This document shows positions 1 through 8,182 of a stretch of DNA of 64,000 nucleotides, piece by piece. Numbering within the stretch: the first letter of the stretch is position 1; each line of letters begins with the position of its first letter. The stretch is from JAEYXS01 sp943367715 (GTDB lineage Bacteria > Verrucomicrobiota > Verrucomicrobiia > Limisphaerales > JAEYXS01), in the NCBI GenBank assembly GCA_943367715.1, contig CALRJY020000032.1, forward strand, positions 1-64,000, in the 5' to 3' direction. Under the pieces are notes generated by a model, which was not told the DNA's origin, did not search any database, and saw only the letters and a list, made by a program, of their open reading frames with translations. The position numbers and the translations under genes are program-made.

Positions 1-16
1 AGCCAACGACTGGTAG

Positions 17-38
17 GGCCCGCTGTCCTCAGCGGGCC
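17..38. repeat. GC-rich hairpin downstream of the molybdopterin oxidoreductase gene
   Basis: Nine-base arms (GGCCCGCTG at 17-25 and CAGCGGGCC at 30-38) around a TCCT loop. It lies 29 bases beyond the stop codon of the minus-strand gene that ends at 67. There is no T-run, so it may be an RNA-stabilising hairpin or one of the dispersed palindromes of this genome rather than a terminator. Confidence 0.5.
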
Positions 39-66
39 GCCGCCGAAGCCAATGGCAGCCAAATGC

Positions 67-723
67 CTACGGAAAAGTAACGTCTTCGCCCCGAGAAAAC
101 CGGTCCTCCGTCCACGGATCTGCCGTGTTCGAATAACCACGCACTTCCCAGAAGCCCAAGATATCTCGATCAATGAACGTGATTTCCCGCACCCACTTCG
201 CGCCCTTCCACGCATAGCGCTTCGGCACGATCACTCGCGCCGGTCCGCCATGCTCTACTGCCAGCGGTTTGCCATTCCACGAATGCGCGATAAGCACATC
301 GTCATCCATGCAGGCTTCGATGGGATTGTTCGTGGAGTAACCATCGTAACTCTTGAAGAACACATGCGTGGCTTCCTTCGTCGGCTTCACCAGATCGGCG
401 AGCGTGAAGAAAGCGACGCCTTCCCACTGCATGTCATACTGGCTCCACGTGGTCACGCAATGCATGTCACTAACATCCTTGAACTGCGGCAATGCGAGGA
501 AATCAGTCCACTTCAACCGTACCGGATTCTCCACCTTGCCGTGGATATATAGTTCCCATTCCTCCGGTCCAACCTTGGGTTTGATGCCCAGATCGAGCGT
601 CGGAAAATTATGCACCTGCCGTTGGCCGGGAGGCAGCCGGTCACTGGAACGCACCGCGGGCTTCTCCTGGCCGGACATTTTGCGTGCCCACCGTTCTTTC
701 CGGGCAATGTAGTCGTCTTTCAT
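67..723 (-). CDS. Sulfite oxidase-like molybdopterin-dependent oxidoreductase
   Basis: A 218-residue protein of the sulfite oxidase / MsrP molybdopterin-binding fold (COG2041 type). The segment around residues 86-95 reads DMHCVTTWS; Cys89 sits where the cysteine ligand of molybdenum lies in this fold. Family landmarks such as HGGPARVIVPKRYAWKGAKW and the ending with a tryptophan-rich segment are present. It has no signal peptide or Tat motif, and at this length it lacks the C-terminal dimerisation domain of eukaryotic sulfite oxidase, so a cytoplasmic short-form enzyme is likely. The substrate cannot be told from sequence. ATG at 723 gives a full domain. The next gene upstream on the same strand is the aldo/keto reductase-like gene, about 60 bases away across a dispersed repeat. 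Confidence 0.85.
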   Translation of the reverse strand: MKDDYIARKERWARKMSGQEKPAVRSSDRLPPGQRQVHNFPTLDLGIKPKVGPEEWELYIHGKVENPVRLKWTDFLALPQFKDVSDMHCVTTWSQYDMQWEGVAFFTLADLVKPTKEATHVFFKSYDGYSTNNPIEACMDDDVLIAHSWNGKPLAVEHGGPARVIVPKRYAWKGAKWVREITFIDRDILGFWEVRGYSNTADPWTEDRFSRGEDVTFP

Positions 724-734
724 GGCTTCAAAGG

Positions 735-771
735 TTTAACCACAGATGGACACAGATTAACACAGATACAA
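735..771. repeat. CACAGAT-type dispersed repeat
   Basis: Three imperfect copies of a CACAGAT-like word (ACCACAGATGG, ACACAGATTA, ACACAGATAC) in tandem between two minus-strand genes. A related stretch with CGCAGATGGGCGC and ACGCAGATGAT occurs at 61304-61335, so this is a dispersed family. Confidence 0.5.
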
Positions 772-783
772 ACCTGATGCTGA

Positions 784-1806
784 TTAGGGACGCATCAAAT
801 CTTCACAGCGCAAAAGTTCTTCCTTCGTCAACGCATTCTTCTCCGGTGCGCTGGCGAACTCATCCAGATCCTCCCGCGTCGCGATATTTGGCAGACAGCT
901 TGCGACCGTCGGTTCCGCCAAATGCCAGAGCAAGGCGGCCTGAGCCAACTTCCGTCCAGAATCCTTGCCCATCAAAAAACGAAATTGCTCGGCGCGATCC
1001 AATCCATCGCGCAACCAGTCCGGGCCGAACTGAAGCCGGGCATCATCTGGTTTGAAAACGGTGTCCGTTGTGAGCTTGCCCTCCAACAGACCCGAAGCAT
1101 GCGGCCCACGCACAATAAATGATGCGGGATGTTTCGCCTTCTCCGTCATGAGACCGTGACTGAACCGCACTGTCTTCCCCACTTCCTCGCGATACGCCTC
1201 CGCGTTGATGGCCAGCCCATTAGCTGGCTCCACCAAATGATGCAGATGCTCGATGACCGTAGGCTCACCCCGATGCACTGCCGCTTTCGCCTCCTCTAAC
1301 CAGCCGCCACCCGGCCCCATAGCGAGGCCATGATGTCGGATCTTCCCCGCCTGCTTCAGTGCCAGCAACGTTTCGTGCAGATCCTGACTCTCGATAGCCT
1401 CCAGCGTCACGTCATGCAATTGCAACAAATCGATGCGTTCGCACTTGAGCCGTTGCAGCGCTTTATCCACCGCGAACCGGATGTATTCCGGCGTGAACTG
1501 CACGGAGGGCTTGCCGCTGGAGTGCAATCGCGCATGAGCATGATAGAAATCATAGCCGACCTTCACCGCGATGGTGATCTCCTCGCGCTGGGAACGAAAC
1601 GCCTTAGCGAGCAACTCCTCCCCGGCCCCTTCCGCATCCACATCCGTCGTCACAAAGAAGTTCACGCCCTGATCCAAGGCGCGATGCAGCAAGGCCGTGG
1701 CCTCGAACTCGGTGAACCGGCCCCAGCGGCCCGTGACCAAAGTCCACAGCCCAAAGCCGATCTCCGACACCCGGATGTCCGTCCCCGCCAACGTGCGATA
1801 CTTCAT
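784..1806 (-). CDS. Aldo/keto reductase family protein lacking two catalytic residues
   Basis: A 340-residue protein with the aldo/keto reductase TIM-barrel pattern: N-terminal RTLAGTDIRVSEIGFGLW, central RIDLLQLHD, and C-terminal AQAALLWHL before a final helix. In the family a D-Y-K-H tetrad is used. Lys82 (in AVKVGY) and His131 (in LLQLHD) are present. The segment that normally reads FFDTADVYG is FFVTTDVDA here, so the catalytic Asp position is Val52 and the catalytic Tyr position is Asp57. The rest of the barrel is well kept, which suggests selection for a function other than classical carbonyl reduction rather than decay. ATG at 1806. Expression is probably independent of its neighbours. 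Confidence 0.8.
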   Translation of the reverse strand: MKYRTLAGTDIRVSEIGFGLWTLVTGRWGRFTEFEATALLHRALDQGVNFFVTTDVDAEGAGEELLAKAFRSQREEITIAVKVGYDFYHAHARLHSSGKPSVQFTPEYIRFAVDKALQRLKCERIDLLQLHDVTLEAIESQDLHETLLALKQAGKIRHHGLAMGPGGGWLEEAKAAVHRGEPTVIEHLHHLVEPANGLAINAEAYREEVGKTVRFSHGLMTEKAKHPASFIVRGPHASGLLEGKLTTDTVFKPDDARLQFGPDWLRDGLDRAEQFRFLMGKDSGRKLAQAALLWHLAEPTVASCLPNIATREDLDEFASAPEKNALTKEELLRCEDLMRP

Positions 1807-1860
1807 GCGACAGGACTAAGGATGGAGCCTGTGACCGAGGAACGCAATGCAGAGGAGCGT

Positions 1861-1887
1861 GGCCGTCCTCGGCCACAGCAACGTCCA
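1861..1887. repeat. GGCCGTCCTCGGCC hairpin plus shared 14-mer
   Basis: A short palindrome (1861-1874) is followed by CACAGCAACGTCCA (1874-1887). The same 14-mer occurs at 35944-35957 in another intergenic region next to a similar gtggccgcctgcc stretch. This marks a dispersed intergenic element. Confidence 0.45.
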
Positions 1888-2055
1888 TAAGCAAAGATGG
1901 CACAATTTTGACTAAAGATTTCCATAAGCATCTCCTTTACGCTTTTACCGCCCGCCCTCGACATTCTGCAAATCACCGCTCATTTCACGTTGCTGTGCCC
2001 GAGACGGGCACGCTCCGCGCTTGCGGTCCCCTCGCCATCACGTAACTTGGACCCC

Positions 2056-2736
2056 ATGATCAGACCGGCCGATTTGTTTGACCTGAGCCAGACGGAACAC
2101 GCCGCCCTTTTCGAGGGCTGCGAGACCGCTTGGGACGCCCTCAAGAAGCTGAAAGCGTATATCGATAAGACCGTGAAGCCCGGCCTCAAGAACCGTTGCG
2201 AAGGCGATGCGTTCATCGGCGACATGGTCTTCATCGGCGAAGGTACCGTGGTGGAAGACGGCGTGATGATCAAAGGCCCCGCCATCATCGGCAAGAATTG
2301 CGAGATCCGACATAACGCCTACATCCGCGACCACGTCCTCATCGGCGACGGCTGTGTCATCGGGAATTCGTGTGAGGTGAAGCATTCGCTCATCTTCAAC
2401 AACTGCCAGGTGCCGCATTTCAATTACGTAGGCGATTCCATCCTCGGCTACAAGGCGCACATGGGCGCCGGCAGCATCCTCTCCAACGTAAAATCCCTGC
2501 CCGGCAACGTGACCGTAGAGATCGAGGGCAAGAAAATGGACACCGGCCTGCGCAAGTTCGGCGCGCTTCTGGGCGATCACGCCGAGATCGGCTGCAACTC
2601 CGTCCTGAACCCCGGCAGCATCATCGGTCGCAATTCTATCATCTATCCCACCACCAGTTGGCGTGGCGTCCTGCCCGCCAATTCCATCGCCAAGACCAAA
2701 GCCACACAGGAAGTGGTAGTCAAGCGGGCAAAATAA
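2056..2736 (+). CDS. Left-handed beta-helix (hexapeptide repeat) transferase, GlmU C-terminal-like
   Basis: A 226-residue protein starting at ATG 2056 (MIRPADLF); an upstream in-frame start at 1990 would add a basic, low-complexity stretch and is less likely. After an N-terminal helical segment (about 1-45) come hexapeptide repeats of the [LIV]-G-x4 type (about residues 50-205, for example AIIGKNCEI, VLIGDGCVIGNSCEV, GAGSILSNVK), which fold as a left-handed parallel beta-helix. The repeat pattern resembles the acetyltransferase half of GlmU, but no nucleotidyltransferase domain is present. It is therefore a stand-alone acyl- or nucleotide-sugar transferase; the substrate is unknown. It sits just upstream of the toxin-antitoxin pair but is separated from it by 43 bases. 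Confidence 0.8.
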   Translation: MIRPADLFDLSQTEHAALFEGCETAWDALKKLKAYIDKTVKPGLKNRCEGDAFIGDMVFIGEGTVVEDGVMIKGPAIIGKNCEIRHNAYIRDHVLIGDGCVIGNSCEVKHSLIFNNCQVPHFNYVGDSILGYKAHMGAGSILSNVKSLPGNVTVEIEGKKMDTGLRKFGALLGDHAEIGCNSVLNPGSIIGRNSIIYPTTSWRGVLPANSIAKTKATQEVVVKRAK

Positions 2737-2773
2737 CGCCACTTGATTTTCTGCCGTTTGGCTGGTTAATTGA

Positions 2774-2785
2774 TGCCATATGGCA
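2774..2785. promoter_or_regulatory. Palindrome over the antitoxin start codon, candidate operator
   Basis: TGCCATATGGCA is a perfect 12-base palindrome whose centre contains the ATG at 2780. It is flanked by TAATT on the left and GAATTA on the right. Xre-RES modules are often autoregulated by antitoxin binding to inverted repeats near the promoter, so this is a plausible operator. The assignment is inference. Confidence 0.3.
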
Positions 2786-3220
2786 GTCAAAGAATTACCT
2801 TTGGTCGAACGCCTCCTCTCTCCTAGCAAGGGTCGTTTCAGCGGTCGGCATCCGACCAGCTCTACCGCTGTGCAGATTAAAGGCGTGAAAGACGGCTTCA
2901 CCGCCAAGGCGTTTGACCTTCTTTGCGAAGCCTATGATGTCCCCCGTGAACGGCTTTGTCTGGTGGTCCGCATTCCTTCACGGACCTTGGCCCGCCGGAC
3001 TGTTTTCAAGCCGGATGAGTCAGAGCGCATCTTGCGTCTAGGAAGCCTTTTTCAGCGGGCAGTTGAAGTTCTCGGATCGGCGGAAGCGGCGCGGGCTTGG
3101 TTTCGCTCACCGCAACATGCCTTCGCCGGAGTGGCTCCCTTGGACTATGCGGATACGGAATTGGGAGCACGTGAAGTCGAATATCTGTTAGGGCGTCTGG
3201 AACACGGAGTCTTCACTTGA
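2780..3220 (+). CDS. Xre/MbcA/ParS-type antitoxin (DUF2384) of a RES toxin-antitoxin pair
   Basis: A 146-residue protein with the architecture of RES-associated antitoxins. The middle part (about 45-90, with VRIPSRTLARRTVFKPDESERILRLG cut here into recognisable words such as RTLARR and PDESERI) is the helical Xre-like segment. The C-terminal DUF2384 part has the characteristic AARAWFRSPQHAFAGVAPLD and ends with ARE-VEYLLGRLEHG. The protein should bind DNA and neutralise the toxin encoded next. Its last codon and stop overlap the TTG start of the toxin gene (TTGA at 3217-3220), which points to translational coupling. Confidence 0.9.
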   Translation: MAVKELPLVERLLSPSKGRFSGRHPTSSTAVQIKGVKDGFTAKAFDLLCEAYDVPRERLCLVVRIPSRTLARRTVFKPDESERILRLGSLFQRAVEVLGSAEAARAWFRSPQHAFAGVAPLDYADTELGAREVEYLLGRLEHGVFT

Positions 3221-3702
3221 TCTGCCAGGCTTACCGCATCGTGCAGTCACATCTGACCGGCACTGCTTTCAGCGGTGAAGGCGCGCGTCTCTATGGCGGC
3301 CGGTGGAACAGTCCCGGTCACCGCGTGGTTTATGTGGCTGAGTCTCGTGCCTTGGCCGCTTTGGAGATGCTGGTGCATCTCTCTTCCGAGCAGGTTTTAA
3401 ATAGCCATTACAGCCTTATTCCGGTCCGTTTCCCTGAAAAACTGGTCAACCGTTTGGAAGAATTGGGCAAATTACCCGCTGACTGGCAGGCCACACCGGC
3501 ACCGTTCAGTGCTAAAATCGCCGGAGATAATTGGCTCGATGGACAGACGTCCGCAGTTCTTTCCGTGCCGAGCACGATCATTCCATCGGAACGCAACTAT
3601 CTGTTAAACCCCACGCATTCCGACTTTGCAAAGATTGAGATAGGCAAACCGGAGCGGTTTGTCTTTGATGAACGCTTGGCCAAAAGCCTAAAGTCCAAGT
3701 AA
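3217..3702 (+). CDS. RES-domain toxin (NAD+-depleting type)
   Basis: A 161-residue protein with a complete RES domain. It starts at TTG 3217, overlapping the antitoxin stop. The conserved residues match the family: Arg29 in GGRWNSPG, Tyr39, Glu50 in ALEMLVHL context, and Ser119 in VPSTIIPSERNYLLNP. Characterised RES toxins phosphorolyse NAD+ or ADP-ribosylate Prs; the activity of this one is inferred from the family. The stop codon at 3700-3702 lies five bases before the GTG of the DinG-like helicase gene, so the three genes may be one transcript. Confidence 0.9.
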   Translation: MICQAYRIVQSHLTGTAFSGEGARLYGGRWNSPGHRVVYVAESRALAALEMLVHLSSEQVLNSHYSLIPVRFPEKLVNRLEELGKLPADWQATPAPFSAKIAGDNWLDGQTSAVLSVPSTIIPSERNYLLNPTHSDFAKIEIGKPERFVFDERLAKSLKSK

Positions 3703-3707
3703 CGCCA

Positions 3708-5849
3708 GTGATCAGCATCATCGAACAGCAACCGGCGGATACCGGCAGCGACCTTGTCGCGCAGGTAGAGGCCATTTTTTCGCCTACTGGCATCTTATCG
3801 CGGGCGAGCAATTTCGAGTATCGCCCGCAGCAGCAGCAGATGGCGATGGCGGTGGCGCGCGCCTTGGAGCATGGCGAGCATCTGGCGGTAGAGGCCGGCA
3901 CCGGCGTCGGCAAGAGCCTTGCGTACTTGGTGCCGTCAATTTTGTTCGCGGTGGCGCGGAGCAAGAAGGCGGTCATCTCCACTTACACGATCAACCTGCA
4001 AGAGCAGCTCATCGAGAAGGATCTGCCCATGCTGGAGCAGGTGCTGCCAGTGAAGTTCAGCTATACGATGTTGAAAGGGCGGCAGAATTATCTCTGCACC
4101 CGACGCCTGCGCAAGGCGATGCAGCAGGCGGACAGCCTCTTCACCTCGCCGGAAGTGCAGGAACTGACTCGCATCTACGAATGGTCCAAGACCACGAAGA
4201 ACGGCAGCCTCTCCGACTTCGAGGATGAGCCCGATCCGAAGGTTTGGGAGCATGTCTGTTCCGAGCGTGGCTTGTGTTCTCCCAAGCTCTGCGGTCACGC
4301 CTCGGATTTCGGCAAAGACGGCGGTGCCTGCTTCTTTCAGCGCGCCCGGCAACGCATCCTCGCGGCGGATGTGCTCGTGCTGAATCACACCCTTTTCTTC
4401 ATGCACCTCGGCGGCATCAATGAGGAGATGGAAGGCGGCGTGATCTTCAAGAATGACTTCGTGGTCTTTGATGAAGCGCACCAGATGGAAGGCGTGGCTT
4501 CGCGTCACGTCGGCGTCAGCGTCTCGAGCGGCCAGATCCGTTATGCGCTGCAAAAGCTCTGGAATCCCCGCACGGAAAAGGGCCTGCTTGCCATCTTACG
4601 CCAGGGCAACGCCGTCAAACTGGTCGCAGATGTGCTTTCTGAGAGTGATAAATTTTTCGCGGCATTGGAAACCAGTTGCGAAGAGCTTTCGCAAAACCAG
4701 GTGTCAAGCGAACGCCCCGGAAGCAGCGGTGCCAGCAAACGCTCTTGGTCGGAACTCCGCATCCGTCGTCCGGATCTCGTGGAAGACACGATGAGCCTGC
4801 CCATCCAGCGTGTGCGCGAGGCGCTCAGCGAACTCATCAAACTCAGCGAAGACAAAGACACCGGGCAGGAGTTGATGGAATGCAGCCGTCGCCTCATGGA
4901 AGTGAAGGCGGCCATCACGACTTTCATCGGTCAGGTGGAGGAGCATTACGTCTATTGGGTGGAACGCGGCGGCAAGACGCAGCGGAATTTTTCCATGCAC
5001 GCCGCACCGGTCAACGTGGCGGAGTTCCTTCGGCAACGCCTGTTCGCCTCCGATACCTCCGTCATCATGACCAGCGCCACACTGGCCGTGAAAGAGCAGC
5101 CACAAGCGCTCCCACCGACACCAGAAGATGCGCCCAAGAAACGGGAATCGGTGAAGAAGACCAGCCCGCGCGACAACGGCCTGAACTATTTCGCCGGCCG
5201 TGTGGGCGCTGAATCTGCGACCTTGCTGCAAGTGGGTTCACCGTTCAATTACGCTGAACAGATGCGTGTGTATGTCGCCGGGAAGATGCCCGACCCGCGC
5301 GAAGCCGGTTACCGGGACGAACTGGTAAAATGGATCAAGCACTTCATCAAAGAAACGCACGGCAAGGCCTTCGTGCTCTTCACCAGCTACAAGCTGATGA
5401 TGGAAGTGAGCGAGCAGATGCAGCCCTTTTTCGACCGGCTCGGCCTCGAATGTTTCGTGCAAGGCACCGGCACGCCGCGCTCCACCATGCTGGAGAAGTT
5501 CAAGGAAGACGTGGATTCCGTGCTCTTCGGCACGGACAGTTTCTGGCAAGGCGTGGATGTGCCGGGAGAAGCCCTCTCCAACGTCATCATCACGCGCCTG
5601 CCCTTCGCGGTGCCAGATCATCCGCTCATCGAGGCACGCATCGAGGACATCGAGGCCAGCGGCGGCAATGCCTTCAGTGATTTTTCTTTGCCCGAGGCCA
5701 TCTTGAAATTCCGCCAGGGCGTCGGCCGCCTCATCCGCACGAAATCGGACAAAGGTATCGTAGTGGTGCTAGACAATCGCGTGCTGACGAAACGTTACGG
5801 CCAGGCGTTTCTGGATGCCATCCCTAAGTGTCCGGTGGAAATTGTGTAA
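3708..5849 (+). CDS. dinG: DinG/XPD-family ATP-dependent DNA helicase
   Basis: A 713-residue superfamily 2 helicase. Motifs in order: Q-like region FEYRPQQQQMAMAVA (about 41-55), Walker A EAGTGVGKS (about 66-74), Walker B VVFDEAHQ (about residue 250), and C-terminal motifs GTDSFWQGVDVPG and RQGVGRLIRT. Cysteines suited to the XPD-type 4Fe-4S cluster lie between motifs I and II: Cys130, Cys184, Cys190, Cys195 and Cys208. There is no N-terminal exonuclease domain, unlike the Firmicutes DinG. The likely role is 5'-3' unwinding of damaged or R-loop DNA. Start is GTG 3708, five bases after the RES toxin stop. A 27-bp inverted repeat follows the gene. Confidence 0.9.
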   Translation: MISIIEQQPADTGSDLVAQVEAIFSPTGILSRASNFEYRPQQQQMAMAVARALEHGEHLAVEAGTGVGKSLAYLVPSILFAVARSKKAVISTYTINLQEQLIEKDLPMLEQVLPVKFSYTMLKGRQNYLCTRRLRKAMQQADSLFTSPEVQELTRIYEWSKTTKNGSLSDFEDEPDPKVWEHVCSERGLCSPKLCGHASDFGKDGGACFFQRARQRILAADVLVLNHTLFFMHLGGINEEMEGGVIFKNDFVVFDEAHQMEGVASRHVGVSVSSGQIRYALQKLWNPRTEKGLLAILRQGNAVKLVADVLSESDKFFAALETSCEELSQNQVSSERPGSSGASKRSWSELRIRRPDLVEDTMSLPIQRVREALSELIKLSEDKDTGQELMECSRRLMEVKAAITTFIGQVEEHYVYWVERGGKTQRNFSMHAAPVNVAEFLRQRLFASDTSVIMTSATLAVKEQPQALPPTPEDAPKKRESVKKTSPRDNGLNYFAGRVGAESATLLQVGSPFNYAEQMRVYVAGKMPDPREAGYRDELVKWIKHFIKETHGKAFVLFTSYKLMMEVSEQMQPFFDRLGLECFVQGTGTPRSTMLEKFKEDVDSVLFGTDSFWQGVDVPGEALSNVIITRLPFAVPDHPLIEARIEDIEASGGNAFSDFSLPEAILKFRQGVGRLIRTKSDKGIVVVLDNRVLTKRYGQAFLDAIPKCPVEIV

Positions 5850-5858
5850 GCGGCGCGC

Positions 5859-6031
5859 CGGTAGGGCGAGACTCTGTCGAGCCCTGACTAAACCTTAAAA
5901 TATTCAAGCGACCAGAACAGCTGTTCTGGCGGCAAATCGGCGTTCAAGAACTGAAAGCCTGCCAATGTCCATTTGTTTTAATTCAAATGCGACTAGGATT
6001 GGCAAGGGCTCGACAGAGTCTCGCCCTACCG
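5859..6031. repeat. Composite inverted-repeat element between dinG and trpE
   Basis: Perfect 27-base inverted repeats (5859-5885 and 6005-6031; each contains TAGGGCGAGACTCTGTCGAG or its complement) flank 119 bases. The middle holds a perfect 18-bp palindrome, CCAGAACAGCTGTTCTGG, at 5912-5929. The two flanking genes converge here, so the element could fold as a bidirectional terminator, but there is no T-run and it also looks like a small non-autonomous mobile element. A diverged half-copy (20 of 26 positions) is at 15556-15581. Confidence 0.7.
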
Positions 6032-6042
6032 AACACTTCACT

Positions 6043-7572
6043 TTACTTCTCAAAACTCTCCGCCAGCGCGATCGCTTTGATCATCGCCTTCGACTTGTTC
6101 ACGGTCTCCTGATACTCGCCTTCCGGCGTGGAGTCATGGACCCAGCCGCCGCCCGCTTGCACGTGCGCTTGGCCGTCTTTGATCAAGGCTGTGCGGATGG
6201 TGATGCAGCAGTCCAAGTTGCCGTTGAAGGAGAAGTAGCCCACGCAACCGCCGTAGGGCCCGCGTTGGGTGCCTTCCAGTTCCGAGATGATCTGCATGGC
6301 GCGGATCTTTGGCGCACCGGAGAGAGTGCCCGCCGGGAACGTGGCGCGCATGAGGTCGTAAGGCGTCTTGTCTTTCGAGAGATGACCTTCCACCTCGGAC
6401 ACGATGTGCATCACGTGGCTGTAACGCTCGATGATCATCAAGTCCTTCACCTGCACGGAACCGTAATCACACACGCGGCCAAGGTCATTGCGCGCGAGGT
6501 CCACGAGCATGACGTGTTCCGCGCGTTCCTTCGGATCGGCGAGCAAATCCTTCTCATTCGCCACATCTTCTTCCACCGTCTTGCCGCGCGCACGCGTGCC
6601 AGCGATGGGGCGAATCTCGATCTTGCCCTTCTCGCAACGCACATGGATTTCCGGTGAAGCCCCTACGAGCGCGAAACCATCCAACTCCAGCAGGAACATG
6701 TAAGGCGAAGGATTGATCGTGCGAGCCGCGCGATAGATGGAGAGCGGGCTGGCAGTCACAGGTGCCGAGAAGCGCTGGGAACCGACGATCTGGATGATAT
6801 CTCCGCTGGTGATGTATTCCTTGGACTTGAGCACGTTCGCGATGAACTGCTCCTTGGTCACGTTGGAAACAAACGGCACATCCTTCGTGTCCGAGTTCAG
6901 CGTGACCGGCGTGTTGTGCACCGGCTCCGAAAGCAGCGCGAGGATGCGGTCGATCTCTTCCACGGCGTTTTCATACGCTTCATTGACCTTGGTCGGGTCT
7001 TCGATGAAGGCGTTGACGAGGATGGTGATGGTCTGGGCGACGCGGTCAAAGATCAGCAATTCATCCGCAATGAGGAAATACATCGTGGGCGTGCCCAAGT
7101 CATCCTTCGACGGACGTGGCACCACGGGCTCAACATCATGGATGAATTCGTAACCCAAGAATCCCACTGCGCCACCGGTGAAAATGGGCAGGCCGGGCAA
7201 TTGCACGACCTTGTAGCGCGCCAAGACGCGTTCAATGACTTCCAAGCCATCACGCACGCATTGATCGCATTCAGTGTTCTCCCGGCCTTTGGCGGGGATG
7301 GCGAACTTCTCGATGACTTTGCCGTTCTCGATGAGTTCGATGCGGTTGCCGGTCTGCTTGATGATCGCACGCGGATTGCAGCCGACGAAAGAGTAGCGGC
7401 CCAGGTGCTCGCCGCCTTCCACGGACTCGAGCAGAAAGGATTCACCATCGCCGCGGATCTTTTGATAGGCGGAGAGCGGTGTCTCGAAGTCCGCGAGGAT
7501 GCGGCGCGTGACCGGGATCAGGTTTCCCTGCTTGGCCAGTTCCAAAAACTCAGTCTGCTTGGGCGAATACAT
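6043..7572 (-). CDS. trpE: Anthranilate synthase component I
   Basis: A 509-residue enzyme that makes anthranilate from chorismate with the glutamine amidotransferase TrpG. It has the N-terminal TrpE domain with the tryptophan-feedback motif LLES (residues 47-50, in SFLLESVEGG) and the C-terminal chorismate-binding domain with IRPIAGTRARGKT, LVDLARNDLGRVC, FPAGTLSGAPKIRAM and IQAGGG-like AHVQAGGGWVHDS. Length is typical. No trpG or other trp gene lies next to it. It is on the same strand as the his genes, downstream of them across a 225-base spacer rich in palindromes. ATG at 7572. Confidence 0.96.
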   Translation of the reverse strand: MYSPKQTEFLELAKQGNLIPVTRRILADFETPLSAYQKIRGDGESFLLESVEGGEHLGRYSFVGCNPRAIIKQTGNRIELIENGKVIEKFAIPAKGRENTECDQCVRDGLEVIERVLARYKVVQLPGLPIFTGGAVGFLGYEFIHDVEPVVPRPSKDDLGTPTMYFLIADELLIFDRVAQTITILVNAFIEDPTKVNEAYENAVEEIDRILALLSEPVHNTPVTLNSDTKDVPFVSNVTKEQFIANVLKSKEYITSGDIIQIVGSQRFSAPVTASPLSIYRAARTINPSPYMFLLELDGFALVGASPEIHVRCEKGKIEIRPIAGTRARGKTVEEDVANEKDLLADPKERAEHVMLVDLARNDLGRVCDYGSVQVKDLMIIERYSHVMHIVSEVEGHLSKDKTPYDLMRATFPAGTLSGAPKIRAMQIISELEGTQRGPYGGCVGYFSFNGNLDCCITIRTALIKDGQAHVQAGGGWVHDSTPEGEYQETVNKSKAMIKAIALAESFEK

Positions 7573-7627
7573 AACTGTTCTTTTGCTCGGTCACCGTCGG
7601 CACCGTCGTTTAAATTCTGTTTCCGTC

Positions 7628-7720
7628 CGCCCCTCCGGGGCGAATAGTTTCTTAACTCTCTTCCACGGGTTCCCTACGGTCACCCGTGGCTACTGTCGTT
7701 TGCCCCTTCGGGGCATTTGT
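7628..7720. repeat. Cluster of intergenic palindromes between hisI and trpE
   Basis: Within the 225-base spacer (7573-7797) lie CGCCCC/GGGGCG (7628-7642), a 27-base near-palindrome that begins CCACGGGT and ends ACCCGTGG (7663-7689), and TGCCCC/GGGGCA just after. The 27-mer differs by one base from copies at 24586-24612 and 24717-24743. No coding sequence is seen here. Confidence 0.7.
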
Positions 7721-7797
7721 CAGCGAATGGTCACTGCCTATTCGCACACCGTCTTCTACTTCGACATTTAGGCGGCTTAAAAGCCGCGCTCCACTGA

Positions 7798-8181
7798 TTA
7801 TTTCTTGCCGTAGATCTGTTCGGGCGTTTCGAGTTGTTTTTCGGTCACCTCGAACTCGGCTTCCTTCACGGAACGGAAGAAGCAGGATTGATAACCTTCA
7901 TGGCAGGCGGCGCCGATCTGCTCCACTTGGATCAGCAGCGTGTCGCCGTCGCAATCGAACGCCACATCCTTCACCGCTTGCGTGTGGCCGCTGGATTCGC
8001 CCTTCATCCAGAACTTCTGGCGGGAGCGGCTCCAAAAATGCGTCTTGCCCGTGGCGATGGTCGTCTCGAGCGAGGCGCGGTTCATCCATGCCATCATGAG
8101 CACGCGGCCCGTGGATTGTTCCTGGATGATGGCCGGGATGAGGCCATCCGAATTGAACTTCAGCTTGTCGTAAAAGCTCAT
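7798..8181 (-). CDS. hisI: Phosphoribosyl-AMP cyclohydrolase
   Basis: A 127-residue single-domain HisI (cyclohydrolase only; no HisE pyrophosphohydrolase part). It opens the adenine ring of PR-AMP in histidine synthesis. Signature segments: MMAWMNRASLE, THFWSRSRQKFWMKGESSG, DCDGDTLL (Mg-binding aspartates) and the zinc-binding CHEGYQSCFF. Its ATG (8179-8181) is one base after the TAG of the upstream membrane-protein gene, so the two are translationally close in the hisF operon. Confidence 0.95.
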   Translation of the reverse strand: MSFYDKLKFNSDGLIPAIIQEQSTGRVLMMAWMNRASLETTIATGKTHFWSRSRQKFWMKGESSGHTQAVKDVAFDCDGDTLLIQVEQIGAACHEGYQSCFFRSVKEAEFEVTEKQLETPEQIYGKK

Positions 8182-8182
8182 G

